A stretch of DNA of 64,000 nt, taken from Alteromonas sp. a30 (GTDB lineage Bacteria; Pseudomonadota; Gammaproteobacteria; Enterobacterales; Alteromonadaceae). Positions 37,322-46,192 of this stretch are shown piece by piece. The stretch is from assembly GCF_026788005.1 (NCBI RefSeq), contig NZ_JABEPE010000005.1, positions 164,911 through 228,910 on the forward strand, given 5' to 3'. A program made the translations under genes and the position numbers. Under the pieces are notes generated by a model. The model saw only the letters and a program-made list of their open reading frames with translations. It ran no database searches and had not been told where the DNA came from. Positions within the stretch are counted from its first letter, which is position 1. The number at the start of each line of letters is the position of its first letter.

Positions 37322-38647
37322 ATGAGCACAAATAATCAACTTGATCTTATTGGTGTGGGCATTGGCCCGTTTAACTTAAGCATTGCGGCACTTTCAGCGA
37401 CAAAGCCGCAATTATCATCGCTATTTTTTGAGAAAAAAGAAGAATTTGCTTGGCATCCCGGGCTATTGCTTAAAGATTCCAAAATGCAAACCTCATTTTT
37501 AAAAGACTTAGTAACTGGTGTTGATCCAACCAACCCCTATAGCTTTTTAAATTATTTGGTGTGCCAGCACAAATTGCACCCATTCATGGCATCAGGGCAA
37601 ACCGTTATTTCGCGTTTGGAATTTTCCGACTACATGGCGTGGGCAGCACATCAAATGCCCAACACACGCTTTAACAGCCCGGTAGAAGCCATCGATTATC
37701 ACGACGGCGCCTTTGTTGTCACCAGCAAAGGGCAAGAATATCGCAGCCAACATTTGGTTATGGGTACAGGTACTCTGCCCTACACGCCAAAATGTGTAGA
37801 AGGCTTTATGGGCAGCCAGTGCTTTCACGCTAGCGAGCTGGCTTTGCATAACCCCGACCTAACCAACAAGCGTGTTGCCATTATTGGCGGCGGTCAAACG
37901 GGTGCAGATGTATTCCAGCACGTTTTTGACAACAGCTTTGGTAAACCCGCGTTTATTAACTGGGTATCAAGACGCCCGAATATTGAATCATTAGATGAAG
38001 GCTGTTTCACTGATGAATACTTCATGCCGGACTATGTGAACGGTTTCTATCACTTAGACCAAAACAAGAAAGATCGTGAAGTATCGCGCCAAAAACTCAC
38101 TAGCGACGGTATTACCACCGAATGCTTAAAAGGCATTTATCAGCGCCTATATCACGACAAATACGTGTTACGCGAGCCAAATTGGTGGAGCATTCAACCC
38201 AATCAAACCTTGGTGGAAGTGGACAAAACGGGTGGCGGTTTTAGGATGCAACTGACCCATGGCTTAACCGGCGCAACCTCCTTTGTTGACGCTGATGTGG
38301 TGATTTTGTGTACGGGCTTTAAACGTGGCTTACCTAACTGTTTAGCTAAGTTGATGCCGCAAGTGGAAACCGATGCCTCAGGTCAGGCGATATTGTCGGA
38401 AGATTACGCGGCAAAATGGCAAGGTTCAAACAACAACCGCATTTACATGGTTAACGCTGGCACTCGCTCTCACGGTATCGTTGAACCACAACTCAGCCTT
38501 GCCGCTTGGCGCGCTGCAAAAATTATCAATAACATTTGTGACGAGCAAATTTACGATATTTCAGAAAGCAACCATGTGTTGGATTGGGGACTATTCGAAG
38601 AACACAACCCAAGTCAGCCTGAGCAACGCATGAGCGCTATGCCTTAA
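37322..38647 (+). CDS. iucD: L-lysine N6-monooxygenase IucD
   Basis: A 441-residue flavin monooxygenase. FAD motif GVGIGPFNLSIAAL, substrate segment WHPGLLLKDSKMQTSFLKDLVT, NADPH motif VAIIGGGQTGADVFQ and the ATGY-like LCTGFKRGLP are all in place. It catalyses the first step of aerobactin synthesis, N6-hydroxylation of lysine. I start it at the ATG at 37322, 11 bp after the preceding stop. It ends the operon and is followed by a hairpin. Confidence 0.93.
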   Translation: MSTNNQLDLIGVGIGPFNLSIAALSATKPQLSSLFFEKKEEFAWHPGLLLKDSKMQTSFLKDLVTGVDPTNPYSFLNYLVCQHKLHPFMASGQTVISRLEFSDYMAWAAHQMPNTRFNSPVEAIDYHDGAFVVTSKGQEYRSQHLVMGTGTLPYTPKCVEGFMGSQCFHASELALHNPDLTNKRVAIIGGGQTGADVFQHVFDNSFGKPAFINWVSRRPNIESLDEGCFTDEYFMPDYVNGFYHLDQNKKDREVSRQKLTSDGITTECLKGIYQRLYHDKYVLREPNWWSIQPNQTLVEVDKTGGGFRMQLTHGLTGATSFVDADVVILCTGFKRGLPNCLAKLMPQVETDASGQAILSEDYAAKWQGSNNNRIYMVNAGTRSHGIVEPQLSLAAWRAAKIINNICDEQIYDISESNHVLDWGLFEEHNPSQPEQRMSAMP

Positions 38648-39066
38648 TTAGCGGCATTGGTTTACGAGCACTCAGGAAACATAGTTTTAGATAAGAGAGG
38701 CATTCATTGAATGCCTCTAAAATAAAGATTTTTCAAGCCGTTAAGAGCATCGTCTTTGCTTTAGTTGGCTTAGATAATAATACCACCTAAACCATCGCCT
38801 CCAGCCGCAGGGGTTTTCCAATCAAAAAGGTGTTAAAGCCTTCTTTTAGCCAACCTTTGAATGAACTGCTCAATTGAAAAGCTGGTAAGTTTTACCCAAT
38901 AGCTGTGTTTAATTGTCAGTCACAGAGATTTATCGCAAACTCGCTATGGATACGTCCATGTAGGCTCCACAGGCGACTGATAGTTTGGAATAGGTATGTA
39001 GACGCAGAAAAACGAAAATAAATAGGCAGAAAGTGAGTGGCGATACAAGATAGGTAATGACAGAAC
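38648..39066. other. Intergenic region between iucD and the MarR gene
   Basis: 419 bp between converging genes. Apart from a near-perfect hairpin at 38696-38718 I see no credible gene; frames are short and lack ribosome-binding sites. It marks the border between the siderophore locus and the aromatic-degradation block. Confidence 0.6.
38696..38718 (+). terminator. Hairpin terminator candidate after iucD
   Basis: AGAGGCATTC and GAATGCCTCT form a perfect 10-bp stem with a 3-base loop. A T5 run begins about 11 bases downstream. It sits about 50 bp after the iucD stop, so it probably ends the siderophore transcript. Confidence 0.65.
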
Positions 39067-39525
39067 TTAGTTGTCTTCCATACGCTTGGCTTGTTGCTCT
39101 AGTTTTTCTAATGCTTGCATGAAGTTACGATATTCTGAAGCACTCAAACAATCGATAAGTTGGTCTTCCCAGCTTAATGCTTTAGGCACTAATTGTTGAA
39201 ATAAGTTATTGCCTTTATTGGATAATGAAAGGTAGGTGGCGCGATTGTCGTTTGGTACTTTTTCTTTAATTAATAAGCCTTTTTCATCCATGACTTTGAC
39301 GGTGCGCGACACTTTGGATTTGTCCATAAAGGTGATGTGAACTAGGTCTTTTGCGTTCATGCGTCCGTTTTCTGCAAGGCGCGCCAAAATGCGCCATTCT
39401 GGAATGGAAAGGCCGAATTCTTGTTGGTAAATTTGTGAGCACGAATCGCTTATTTGGCTAGCAAAATTCGCCATACGATAAGCAATAAAGTCGTTTAGAA
39501 TGAGTTTTCTGTCGTTACTCGCCAC
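39067..39525 (-). CDS. MarR-family transcriptional regulator
   Basis: A 152-residue winged-helix regulator. The MarR core is clear: LSIPEWRILARLAENGRMNAKDLVHITFMDKSKVSRTV for the recognition helices, then LIKEKVPNDNRATYLSLSNKG for the wing. It lies downstream of the MBL gene and near a divergent promoter with a palindromic site, so repression of the aromatic genes relieved by an aromatic ligand is likely (inference from family and position). Confidence 0.88.
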   Translation of the reverse strand: MASNDRKLILNDFIAYRMANFASQISDSCSQIYQQEFGLSIPEWRILARLAENGRMNAKDLVHITFMDKSKVSRTVKVMDEKGLLIKEKVPNDNRATYLSLSNKGNNLFQQLVPKALSWEDQLIDCLSASEYRNFMQALEKLEQQAKRMEDN

Positions 39526-39758
39526 GGCGTGCCTCTATTATTTTACAAGGTTGGATGATTTATATTTTGTGATAACGATTGCTCGCTAACCCCGCCTGTT
39601 AGCAATTAGCGCTGTCGATTACCGATGGAAATTACCCCGATTCGCCGTGAACACTTCCTTGTCTCCTCTCATGTAGATTACGCAGTCGCTTCCTTGCGGC
39701 TGAGGGTCTGCTTTTCATTATCCTTCGGTAATCTCGTTTTTGCCGTCGGGCGCTGTTG

Positions 39759-40721
39759 CTAATCCTGCAACTGATCCCACACCATTTTGTCGCGCTCTGC
39801 TGTCCAAATGCGTGGCCAGTCAATGCCGTCCATTTCGTCCCACAAACGCTGGACATCGAATGGTAAGCAGTGCTCGAAAATGGGCCATTTTCCGTATTGT
39901 GGTGCAAGGTGCTCGTGGGTGGCTTCGAAGGCTTGTTTTAATGTGCCGCCAGCACGATGTACTTCACCCACTTTTTCAATCATGCCTAATAAAAAGCCGC
40001 GCGTTTGTTCAATGGCGGCGTCCACAGCTTGTCGCCCTTGTGCCACTTCCCCTCGCCCACCAATGAGCGTTTCGGCTTGATAAGCTTTGATTTTATCTAA
40101 GGTGCTGCTGGACCAATCGAAGTGAAACCCATCACCGGTATACAAGGCGGCAGCCGATTCCACTAAATCACCTGCAAATAGAATTTTATGTTTTGGCAAC
40201 CACGCACAAATGTCGCCAGCAGTATGACCTCGGCCACAATATTCCAACACTAAATCACCGCGATCGCCGCCAAGCGGTATCACCAGTTTATCGGTAAAAG
40301 TCAGGTCGGGATGGGTTAAACCGGGAATGTCTTCTGGTTCACGAAAGAGTCGTGGCATTCGACCATATTCACTTAGCCAGTCTTCTTCACCTCGCTCATT
40401 AATTAAAAACCGCGTGGTTTCATGGGTGACGATGGTTTGTGCATGAAATGCGGATGCGCCCAGCACGCGCACGGCATGATAGTGAGATAACACAAGGTAT
40501 TTTATCGGCTTTTTTGTATGTTCTCGGAGCTGCGCTAGCCAATCGGTAGCGGCTTTGGGAGTCGCTCTCGCCTCAAAGGCAATAAGAAAATCTTCTGCTT
40601 CTATCGCGCCAATATTGGGATCGCCTTCAGCGGTTAATGCATAAACGCCATCCGCTAGGATTTCGAAGGATTCTTTCTTTTCGGTTAAATCAGCAGACGA
40701 CGCAAAGGGTTTCTTAGCCAT
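39759..40721 (-). CDS. MBL-fold protein with altered metal motif
   Basis: A 320-residue metallo-beta-lactamase-fold protein. The usual HxHxDH motif reads HYHAVR within LVLSHYHAVRVLG, so the Asp and third His are missing; the later GRGHTAGD and FAGDLVE motifs remain. Similar proteins accompany FAD hydroxylase, DUF2783 and homogentisate dioxygenase genes in other proteobacteria, as I recall. The function is unknown; loss of one metal site may mean mononuclear or non-hydrolytic activity. I start at MAKKPFASS (40721); in-frame starts up to 40742 are possible. It is divergent from the hydroxylase gene. Confidence 0.82.
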   Translation of the reverse strand: MAKKPFASSADLTEKKESFEILADGVYALTAEGDPNIGAIEAEDFLIAFEARATPKAATDWLAQLREHTKKPIKYLVLSHYHAVRVLGASAFHAQTIVTHETTRFLINERGEEDWLSEYGRMPRLFREPEDIPGLTHPDLTFTDKLVIPLGGDRGDLVLEYCGRGHTAGDICAWLPKHKILFAGDLVESAAALYTGDGFHFDWSSSTLDKIKAYQAETLIGGRGEVAQGRQAVDAAIEQTRGFLLGMIEKVGEVHRAGGTLKQAFEATHEHLAPQYGKWPIFEHCLPFDVQRLWDEMDGIDWPRIWTAERDKMVWDQLQD

Positions 40722-40854
40722 AACACATAATCTCATTTTCAACTATTCTTAGGCGTTACTGTCACAACTTTCGCTACAAAAGGCAAGCAACGCGAATTAA
40801 TAGCAGAATAATTTACACTAAAAGCAGTTAAATGAGAGTTAAATTCCACCAAAA

Positions 40855-40872
40855 TAGTTGCAAGTGAAACTA
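40855..40872. promoter_or_regulatory. Palindromic MarR-type operator candidate
   Basis: TAGTTGCAAGTGAAACTA is an 8+2+8 inverted repeat with one mismatched pair. It lies in the 242-bp divergent region between the MBL and hydroxylase genes, and overlaps TTGCAA (40858-40863), which with TATTTC 17 bp downstream could be the hydroxylase promoter. Size and symmetry suit a MarR dimer, and a MarR gene is nearby. Confidence 0.55.
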
Positions 40873-40963
40873 TATAGTGCTATTTCTAGCACCAGAGTCG
40901 CAGCTAAGACTAAACATTATTTTCTTTAATTCCATTTACACTGAAAACTTAGGTCTACGCACA

Positions 40964-42667
40964 ATGCACACACCTCACGTTAATCCTGTTTATGCTTACC
41001 GTCATAGCCCAGACCAAGATAGTCCAACTCCTGTTCACCACCCTGTTATTATTGTCGGTGGTGGCCCATGTGGATTGGCTGCCGCACTTGATTTTGCAAC
41101 ACACAATATTCCGTGTGTTGTTCTTGACGACAACAACACTGTCAGCGTTGGCTCTCGCGCCATTAGTTTTGCTAAACGCACATTAGAAATTTTCGACCGC
41201 TACGGTTGTGCCGATCCCATGGTAGAAAAAGGCATTACTTGGCAATTGGGCAAGGTCTTTTTTAAAGACGACCTTGTTTACGAATTTAATTTACTCCCTG
41301 AAGATGATCACAAACTGCCCGCTTTTATTAATTTGCAGCAGTATTATTTAGAAGAGTACATGGTGAATCGCGTTGAGCAGCGCGACAGCATTGATTTACG
41401 CTGGCTACAAAAAGTCACTCATGTGGATTCGCAAAAAGACATCACGCGCATCACGGTTGAAAACCAAGAAGGCAGCTACGAGATGACCTGTGACTATTTG
41501 CTTGTTGCCGATGGTGCCAACAGTAAAATTCGCACTCAACTTGGCTTAGAAAGCAAAGGTCAAGTCTTTGAGGACCGCTTCTTGATTGCCGATGTGCATA
41601 TGAAATCTGATTTTCCGAAACAGCGCTGGTTCTGGTTCGATCCGCCTTTCCATAAGAATCAATCGGTCTTGTTGCATCGCCAAGCTGATGATATTTGGCG
41701 CATCGACTTCCAACTAGGTTGGGACGCCGACCCAGAAGAAGAAAAGAAAGAAGAAAATATTCGCCCACGCCTAGAGCAAATGTTAGGAAAAGACGTGGAA
41801 TTCGAGTTGGAATGGGCCAGCGTTTATACCTTCCAATGCCGCAAGATGGATGACTTCATTCACAACCGCGTGTTCTTCATTGGTGATGCCGCTCATCAGG
41901 TCTCGCCTTTTGGTGCGCGCGGCGCAAATGGCGGCGTACAGTCGGTTGAAAACCTTGTCTGGAAAATGGCTAATGTCATGAAAGGTTATGCGCCAGAACC
42001 ATTATTGTGGACATACAACGACGAGCGTCAACACGGCGCCGCAGAAAATCTCATGAACTCGACCCGCTCCACGGATTTCATTACGCCGAAAAGCGAAATG
42101 AGCCATATTTTCCGTGATGAAACCTTACGACTTGCGAAAAAGCATGCCTTCGCTCGCCCCTTGGTCAATAGTGGTCGTTTGTCTAAGCCTTGCGACTATC
42201 GCCACTCACGCTTAAATACCTTTACGGGTGATGATTTTAACTTAGGTGTAGCGCCGGGTTTTGTGTGTAAAGACGCCCCAATTCAAAAGCAAGGCGAAAA
42301 CGCGTGGTTGATGAACCAGCTTGGTACGCAATTTAGTCTGATGCTAAATATTGATGTACCAGCTAATGAATGCGATGCATTAAAAACGCTTATCCAAGAA
42401 GTGGTCAATGTCGAACCGAAAATACGCGTACTCATGATCAGCAAAGATGCGAAAAACGCGGTTGAATTTAGTGCGTTAGACAACGCAAAAGACATTAGCT
42501 TAATTGAAGATACAAAGTCCCTCATTCAAGAACGCTATGATTTGCACCCCGGTAGCGGTTATTTAGTGCGCCCAGACCAAATTGTCTGTGCTCGTTGGAA
42601 AACCCTTAGCATCCCATCTATAAAAGAAGCTCAACAACGTGCCCTTGGCCGCTTTATCGAGGAGTAA
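40964..42667 (+). CDS. FAD-dependent aromatic hydroxylase (MhpA/PobA superfamily)
   Basis: A 567-residue class A flavoprotein monooxygenase. The FAD motif is VIIVGGGPCGLAAALDFA (near residue 30), the DG segment is LLVADGANSKIRTQLGL, and the GD motif is FFIGDAAHQVSPFGARGANGG (about 310-330). A thioredoxin-like C-terminal domain is typical of MhpA-type phenol hydroxylases. I start it at the ATG of MHTPHVNP. Followed by DUF2783 and homogentisate dioxygenase, it may hydroxylate a 3-hydroxyphenylacetate-like substrate to homogentisate. The substrate is inferred from neighbours only. Confidence 0.87.
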   Translation: MHTPHVNPVYAYRHSPDQDSPTPVHHPVIIVGGGPCGLAAALDFATHNIPCVVLDDNNTVSVGSRAISFAKRTLEIFDRYGCADPMVEKGITWQLGKVFFKDDLVYEFNLLPEDDHKLPAFINLQQYYLEEYMVNRVEQRDSIDLRWLQKVTHVDSQKDITRITVENQEGSYEMTCDYLLVADGANSKIRTQLGLESKGQVFEDRFLIADVHMKSDFPKQRWFWFDPPFHKNQSVLLHRQADDIWRIDFQLGWDADPEEEKKEENIRPRLEQMLGKDVEFELEWASVYTFQCRKMDDFIHNRVFFIGDAAHQVSPFGARGANGGVQSVENLVWKMANVMKGYAPEPLLWTYNDERQHGAAENLMNSTRSTDFITPKSEMSHIFRDETLRLAKKHAFARPLVNSGRLSKPCDYRHSRLNTFTGDDFNLGVAPGFVCKDAPIQKQGENAWLMNQLGTQFSLMLNIDVPANECDALKTLIQEVVNVEPKIRVLMISKDAKNAVEFSALDNAKDISLIEDTKSLIQERYDLHPGSGYLVRPDQIVCARWKTLSIPSIKEAQQRALGRFIEE

Positions 42668-42670
42668 ATC

Positions 42671-42895
42671 ATGGAAAAACAATTAAATACCGAACCTAAT
42701 TTCGTTGACCCTGACGCCTTTTATGAAGCGCTAATGGACGCGCATCGTACATTGACTCGGGAAGACAGCGAGCGTTTTAACGCGCGCTTGGTGTTGTTAT
42801 TAAGTAATCATATTGGCGATATAAAGGTGCTTAAAGAAGCACTCGCCATTGCGGGTGATTTAGAACCACTTGAAGCTGACACGGCTGAGGACTAA
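42671..42895 (+). CDS. DUF2783 small protein
   Basis: A 74-residue acidic protein, helical by composition, with FVDPDAFYEALMDAHRTLTREDSERFNARLVLLLSNHIGD matching what I recall of DUF2783. It starts three bases after the hydroxylase stop, with GAGGAG covering the stop codon. DUF2783 genes regularly follow this class of FAD hydroxylase, so it may be a small subunit or stability factor. No catalytic residues are recognised. Confidence 0.8.
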   Translation: MEKQLNTEPNFVDPDAFYEALMDAHRTLTREDSERFNARLVLLLSNHIGDIKVLKEALAIAGDLEPLEADTAED

Positions 42896-42965
42896 TTCGC
42901 TATCGAAACACAAAAGAACACACTAAACGCAAAACAGAAGTAAACAATAAAATAGTGGTACCCCT

Positions 42966-44270
42966 ATGAACACAAACGCAGAATTAACCTACCTAAATGG
43001 CTTTGGCAACGAACATGAAACCGAAGCCTTATCAGGAGCCTTACCTATTGGTCAGTTCAGCCCTCAACAATGCCCGTACAAGTTGTATGCTGAGCAATTC
43101 AGCTCAACCGCTTTTACCGCGCCAAGAAACAGTAATCGACGTACTTGGATGTATCGTATTCGCCCATCAATTGCTATGGGCGATTACCTACCAATGGATA
43201 AAGGCTTAATTCGTACCGGTCCCATTACCGAAGCGGTGTGCCCGCCGAACGTGATGCGTTGGGATGCTGTCCCAATGCCCGATGGTAAAGTTGATTTTGT
43301 GCAAGGGTTAACCACAATTGCTGCCAACGGTGATGCTAAAACTCTAACAGGCATTGGCATTCACGTTTATACCGCCAACACCGGCATGGAAAATCGCTTC
43401 TTCAACAATGCCGATGGTGAAATGCTCTTCGTGCCGCAACAAGGTGAATTAATGGCTTACACCGAATTAGGCAGATTGCATGTTAAGCCCGGTGAAATTA
43501 TGGTCATTCCACGTGGTATCAAGTTCAAAATTGAGCTGCCTAATGGCCCTGTGCGGGGTTATATTTGCGAAAACTACGGCGGCGATTTTCACTTGCCGGA
43601 ACGTGGTCCAGTTGGCGCAAATGGCTACGCCAACGACCGAGATTTCCAATACCCAACGGCTTGGTTTGAAGATAAAGACGGCGATTACAGCCTAATCACC
43701 AAATTTGGTGGTGAATTATTCCAAGCTTCGCTCGACCATTCTCCTTGCGATGTGGTTGCTTGGACTGGCAACAGTGCTCCGTATAAATACGATTTGTCTC
43801 GTTTTAATGTGATTAATACGGTGAGTTTTGATCATCCCGATCCTTCCATTTTTACCGTATTAACCTCACAAACCAACACACCGGGTACGGCTAACTGTGA
43901 TTTTGTCATTTTCCCTCCTCGCTGGATGGTAGCAGAAAACACCTTCCGTCCACCTTGGTATCATCGCAATATCATGAGTGAATTTATGGGATTAATTGAA
44001 GGTGTTTACGATGCTAAAGAAAAGGGATTTGTGCCGGGAGGTATGAGTTTACATAACTGCATGACACCACATGGACCAGAGGCAGAAGTATTTGAAAAAG
44101 CCAGCAACGCAGCATTAGCGCCGCAGCGTTACGAAAATACTCTCGCCTTTATGTTTGAATCTTGCTACCCCATTGCGCCCACTAAATTCGCGCTAGAAAG
44201 CGACATTCGCCAAAAAGATTATTTGCAATGCTGGGGAGACCTGAAGAAATATTTTGACGGAAACCGGTAA
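42966..44270 (+). CDS. hmgA: Homogentisate 1,2-dioxygenase
   Basis: A 434-residue Fe(II) ring-cleavage dioxygenase. Conserved family segments: YLNGFGNEHETEALSGALP at the N-terminus and ENTFRPPWYHRNIMSEFMGLI, followed by GGMSLHNCMTPHGPE, which hold the His/Glu/His iron ligands. It opens homogentisate to maleylacetoacetate. Maleylacetoacetate isomerase and fumarylacetoacetase, the next enzymes, are not in this window. It lies 70 bp after DUF2783 and probably belongs to the same transcript; a hairpin follows the stop. Confidence 0.95.
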   Translation: MNTNAELTYLNGFGNEHETEALSGALPIGQFSPQQCPYKLYAEQFSSTAFTAPRNSNRRTWMYRIRPSIAMGDYLPMDKGLIRTGPITEAVCPPNVMRWDAVPMPDGKVDFVQGLTTIAANGDAKTLTGIGIHVYTANTGMENRFFNNADGEMLFVPQQGELMAYTELGRLHVKPGEIMVIPRGIKFKIELPNGPVRGYICENYGGDFHLPERGPVGANGYANDRDFQYPTAWFEDKDGDYSLITKFGGELFQASLDHSPCDVVAWTGNSAPYKYDLSRFNVINTVSFDHPDPSIFTVLTSQTNTPGTANCDFVIFPPRWMVAENTFRPPWYHRNIMSEFMGLIEGVYDAKEKGFVPGGMSLHNCMTPHGPEAEVFEKASNAALAPQRYENTLAFMFESCYPIAPTKFALESDIRQKDYLQCWGDLKKYFDGNR

Positions 44271-44281
44271 CATCAAAGCTT

Positions 44282-44320
44282 GCTTCCAAGCAGCAATATC
44301 CTTTTTTGCCGCTTGGAAGC
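44282..44320 (+). terminator. Long hairpin after hmgA
   Basis: GCTTCCAAGC (44282-44291) pairs with GCTTGGAAGC (44311-44320). After one mismatch the stem continues with GCAA/TTGC, giving 14 paired bases around a 9-base loop. No U-tract follows, so it is a candidate terminator or 3' stabiliser for the hmgA transcript. Confidence 0.6.
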
Positions 44321-44472
44321 CCCTCTCGTTTGATATATTTATTCATACTCATCTGGCGAATAAAAACAAGTATTCCCTGCTCCCTTGCTGTATTTTTAAT
44401 CTTATTCTTCAACTATCACTATAATTAAGTAGCTGCTATAGATGACAATGTAAGGTATCTAAACGTTACAGC

Positions 44473-46101
44473 ATGGATAAAAAACTAGCCGAAAATGCCA
44501 AAGTACTCGTAATAGACGACCAAACTCTTGCCAAAGGCTATATGAAATATGCGTTGGAAGAACTAGGGTTTGAAAAACTATATTACGTAGACAAACCAAA
44601 AGATGCTTTATCACTCCTTCGCTCAAAATACTTTGAACTGGTTGTTTGTACTTATGCTTTAAAGCAAGACCACGATGGTTATTTTCTTTACGAAGAACTG
44701 AAATCCAATAACATTCTGCCAACCTCAACGGCTTTTGTATTTGTCAGTGCCGATACCAGCACGGAGTTGGTTCGCAGTATTGTAGAGCTGCAACCGGATG
44801 ATTTTCTGGTCAAACCATTTACGGTTGCGGACATGAATAAGCGTTTAACCCGCATTCTGGTAAAAAAACAAGCTCTTAAGAACATCTATCATCTTATTGA
44901 TAAGCGTGACTTCCCATCTGCTTTAGAAGAAGCAGAACAATTCCTGACAATGCCGGAAAAGTCTGAGTTTTTCCCTCAAGCACTAAAAATAAAGGGAGAA
45001 TTGCTGTTAGCCTGCGATCAGCCTGAAAATGCACGCGATTTTTACTATGCCATTCTTAATGTTCAGGATTTCAGTTGGGCACATCTGGGGTTGGTAAAAG
45101 CTCTGTTGTTACTACATGAAGACGAGGAAGCGGAAAAGCGCTTATTGAGATTAGCATTCAAGCCAGAAACGGAATTGCTCGCCTATGATTTAATTACACA
45201 GCTAAATATTAAAAAGCAAGACTTCGACACCGCACTAGAAAGCGCCGTCACCGCAGCCAACGTATCCCCTAGAAATTTGCGTAGACATCAACAAGCCATT
45301 GACCTTTCAAGAATTACCGCTGATTTTAAAACACAGTTTGAAGAATCGAAAAAGATCGCCAAATTTGCCAAAGACTCCATTCACGATAAACCCGAGAATT
45401 ACTTGAATGTGGTGCGAGCAGGTATTGATTACGCCCTGACAACTGACGCCGAAGAATCGGAAGTTGTTGCCAAACAAGCGAGCGTGTTTTTAAAACAGGC
45501 GACATCCAGCGCAAGTCGAGACAGCTTCGATGCACAAATTACCGTTGCTCACGCGCGTCTAATGTACTTACAGGACGATAAACTCAGTGCAATGCAACTT
45601 ATGGAGCAATTAGATAGCGACTACTGGGACGACGCCAGTATGGACGATCTTTTAGATCACGCCAAAGCCTTCCATGAACTGGGATTACACTCGCAATCTC
45701 AATCACTAATGGATGAAATTGAAAGGCGCTGCCAAGAGGAAGACAAACAAAGTGAATTATTTTTGCAATATATCCAAAAAGAGAAAAAGCAACGCAGAGA
45801 AATCACGCAGAGTCCTCGAGATTTAAACAATAGTGCGGTGCAACACTATCAAAAAGGCGACCTTGAAAATGCCCTAAAAACCTTCCGACAAGCCTTTACT
45901 GTGATGCCTAAAAATGCATCAATTGCTTTGAATTTGCTGCAAACCATTGCGATTCAAGCGCAAGAGAATGCGATTCCTGATAGCAGCAAAGCAGTGATTC
46001 AACATTGTTTCAAAACTATCGCTGAGGGTGAATTGAGTGACGAGCAACAGATCCGGTTTGAGAAAATTAAGAACTTCCTAAACCAATACCATTATCACTA
46101 A
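44473..46101 (+). CDS. Receiver-domain protein with TPR-like C-terminus; degenerate phosphoacceptor
   Basis: A 542-residue protein. Residues about 10-130 form a CheY-like receiver (VLVIDDQTLAKGYM, FVFVSADTS, DDFLVKPFT). The strand that normally ends in the phosphorylated Asp reads ELVVCTYALKQDHDG, so Thr (or Cys) replaces it while the Asp pair and the Lys are kept. The remaining 400 residues are helical repeats resembling TPRs (for example AVQHYQKGDLENALKTFRQAF near the end). It has no DNA-binding or enzymatic output domain, so a protein-scaffold or adaptor role is likely. Upstream gap of 200 bp; next gene 91 bp downstream. Confidence 0.82.
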   Translation: MDKKLAENAKVLVIDDQTLAKGYMKYALEELGFEKLYYVDKPKDALSLLRSKYFELVVCTYALKQDHDGYFLYEELKSNNILPTSTAFVFVSADTSTELVRSIVELQPDDFLVKPFTVADMNKRLTRILVKKQALKNIYHLIDKRDFPSALEEAEQFLTMPEKSEFFPQALKIKGELLLACDQPENARDFYYAILNVQDFSWAHLGLVKALLLLHEDEEAEKRLLRLAFKPETELLAYDLITQLNIKKQDFDTALESAVTAANVSPRNLRRHQQAIDLSRITADFKTQFEESKKIAKFAKDSIHDKPENYLNVVRAGIDYALTTDAEESEVVAKQASVFLKQATSSASRDSFDAQITVAHARLMYLQDDKLSAMQLMEQLDSDYWDDASMDDLLDHAKAFHELGLHSQSQSLMDEIERRCQEEDKQSELFLQYIQKEKKQRREITQSPRDLNNSAVQHYQKGDLENALKTFRQAFTVMPKNASIALNLLQTIAIQAQENAIPDSSKAVIQHCFKTIAEGELSDEQQIRFEKIKNFLNQYHYH

Positions 46102-46192
46102 CGTGCTCTATCATCTGCTTTTATCGCTGCGTAAATGTCGTTTTTCTTGATAGAATCGTGGCAAAGTCACGATTAATTGAGACCATTCCTAC

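Noticed and set aside
39632..39907. Minus-strand 91-codon ORF at the 3' end of the MBL gene
   Set aside because: It mostly overlaps the MBL gene in another frame and has low-complexity Arg-rich sequence without an RBS.
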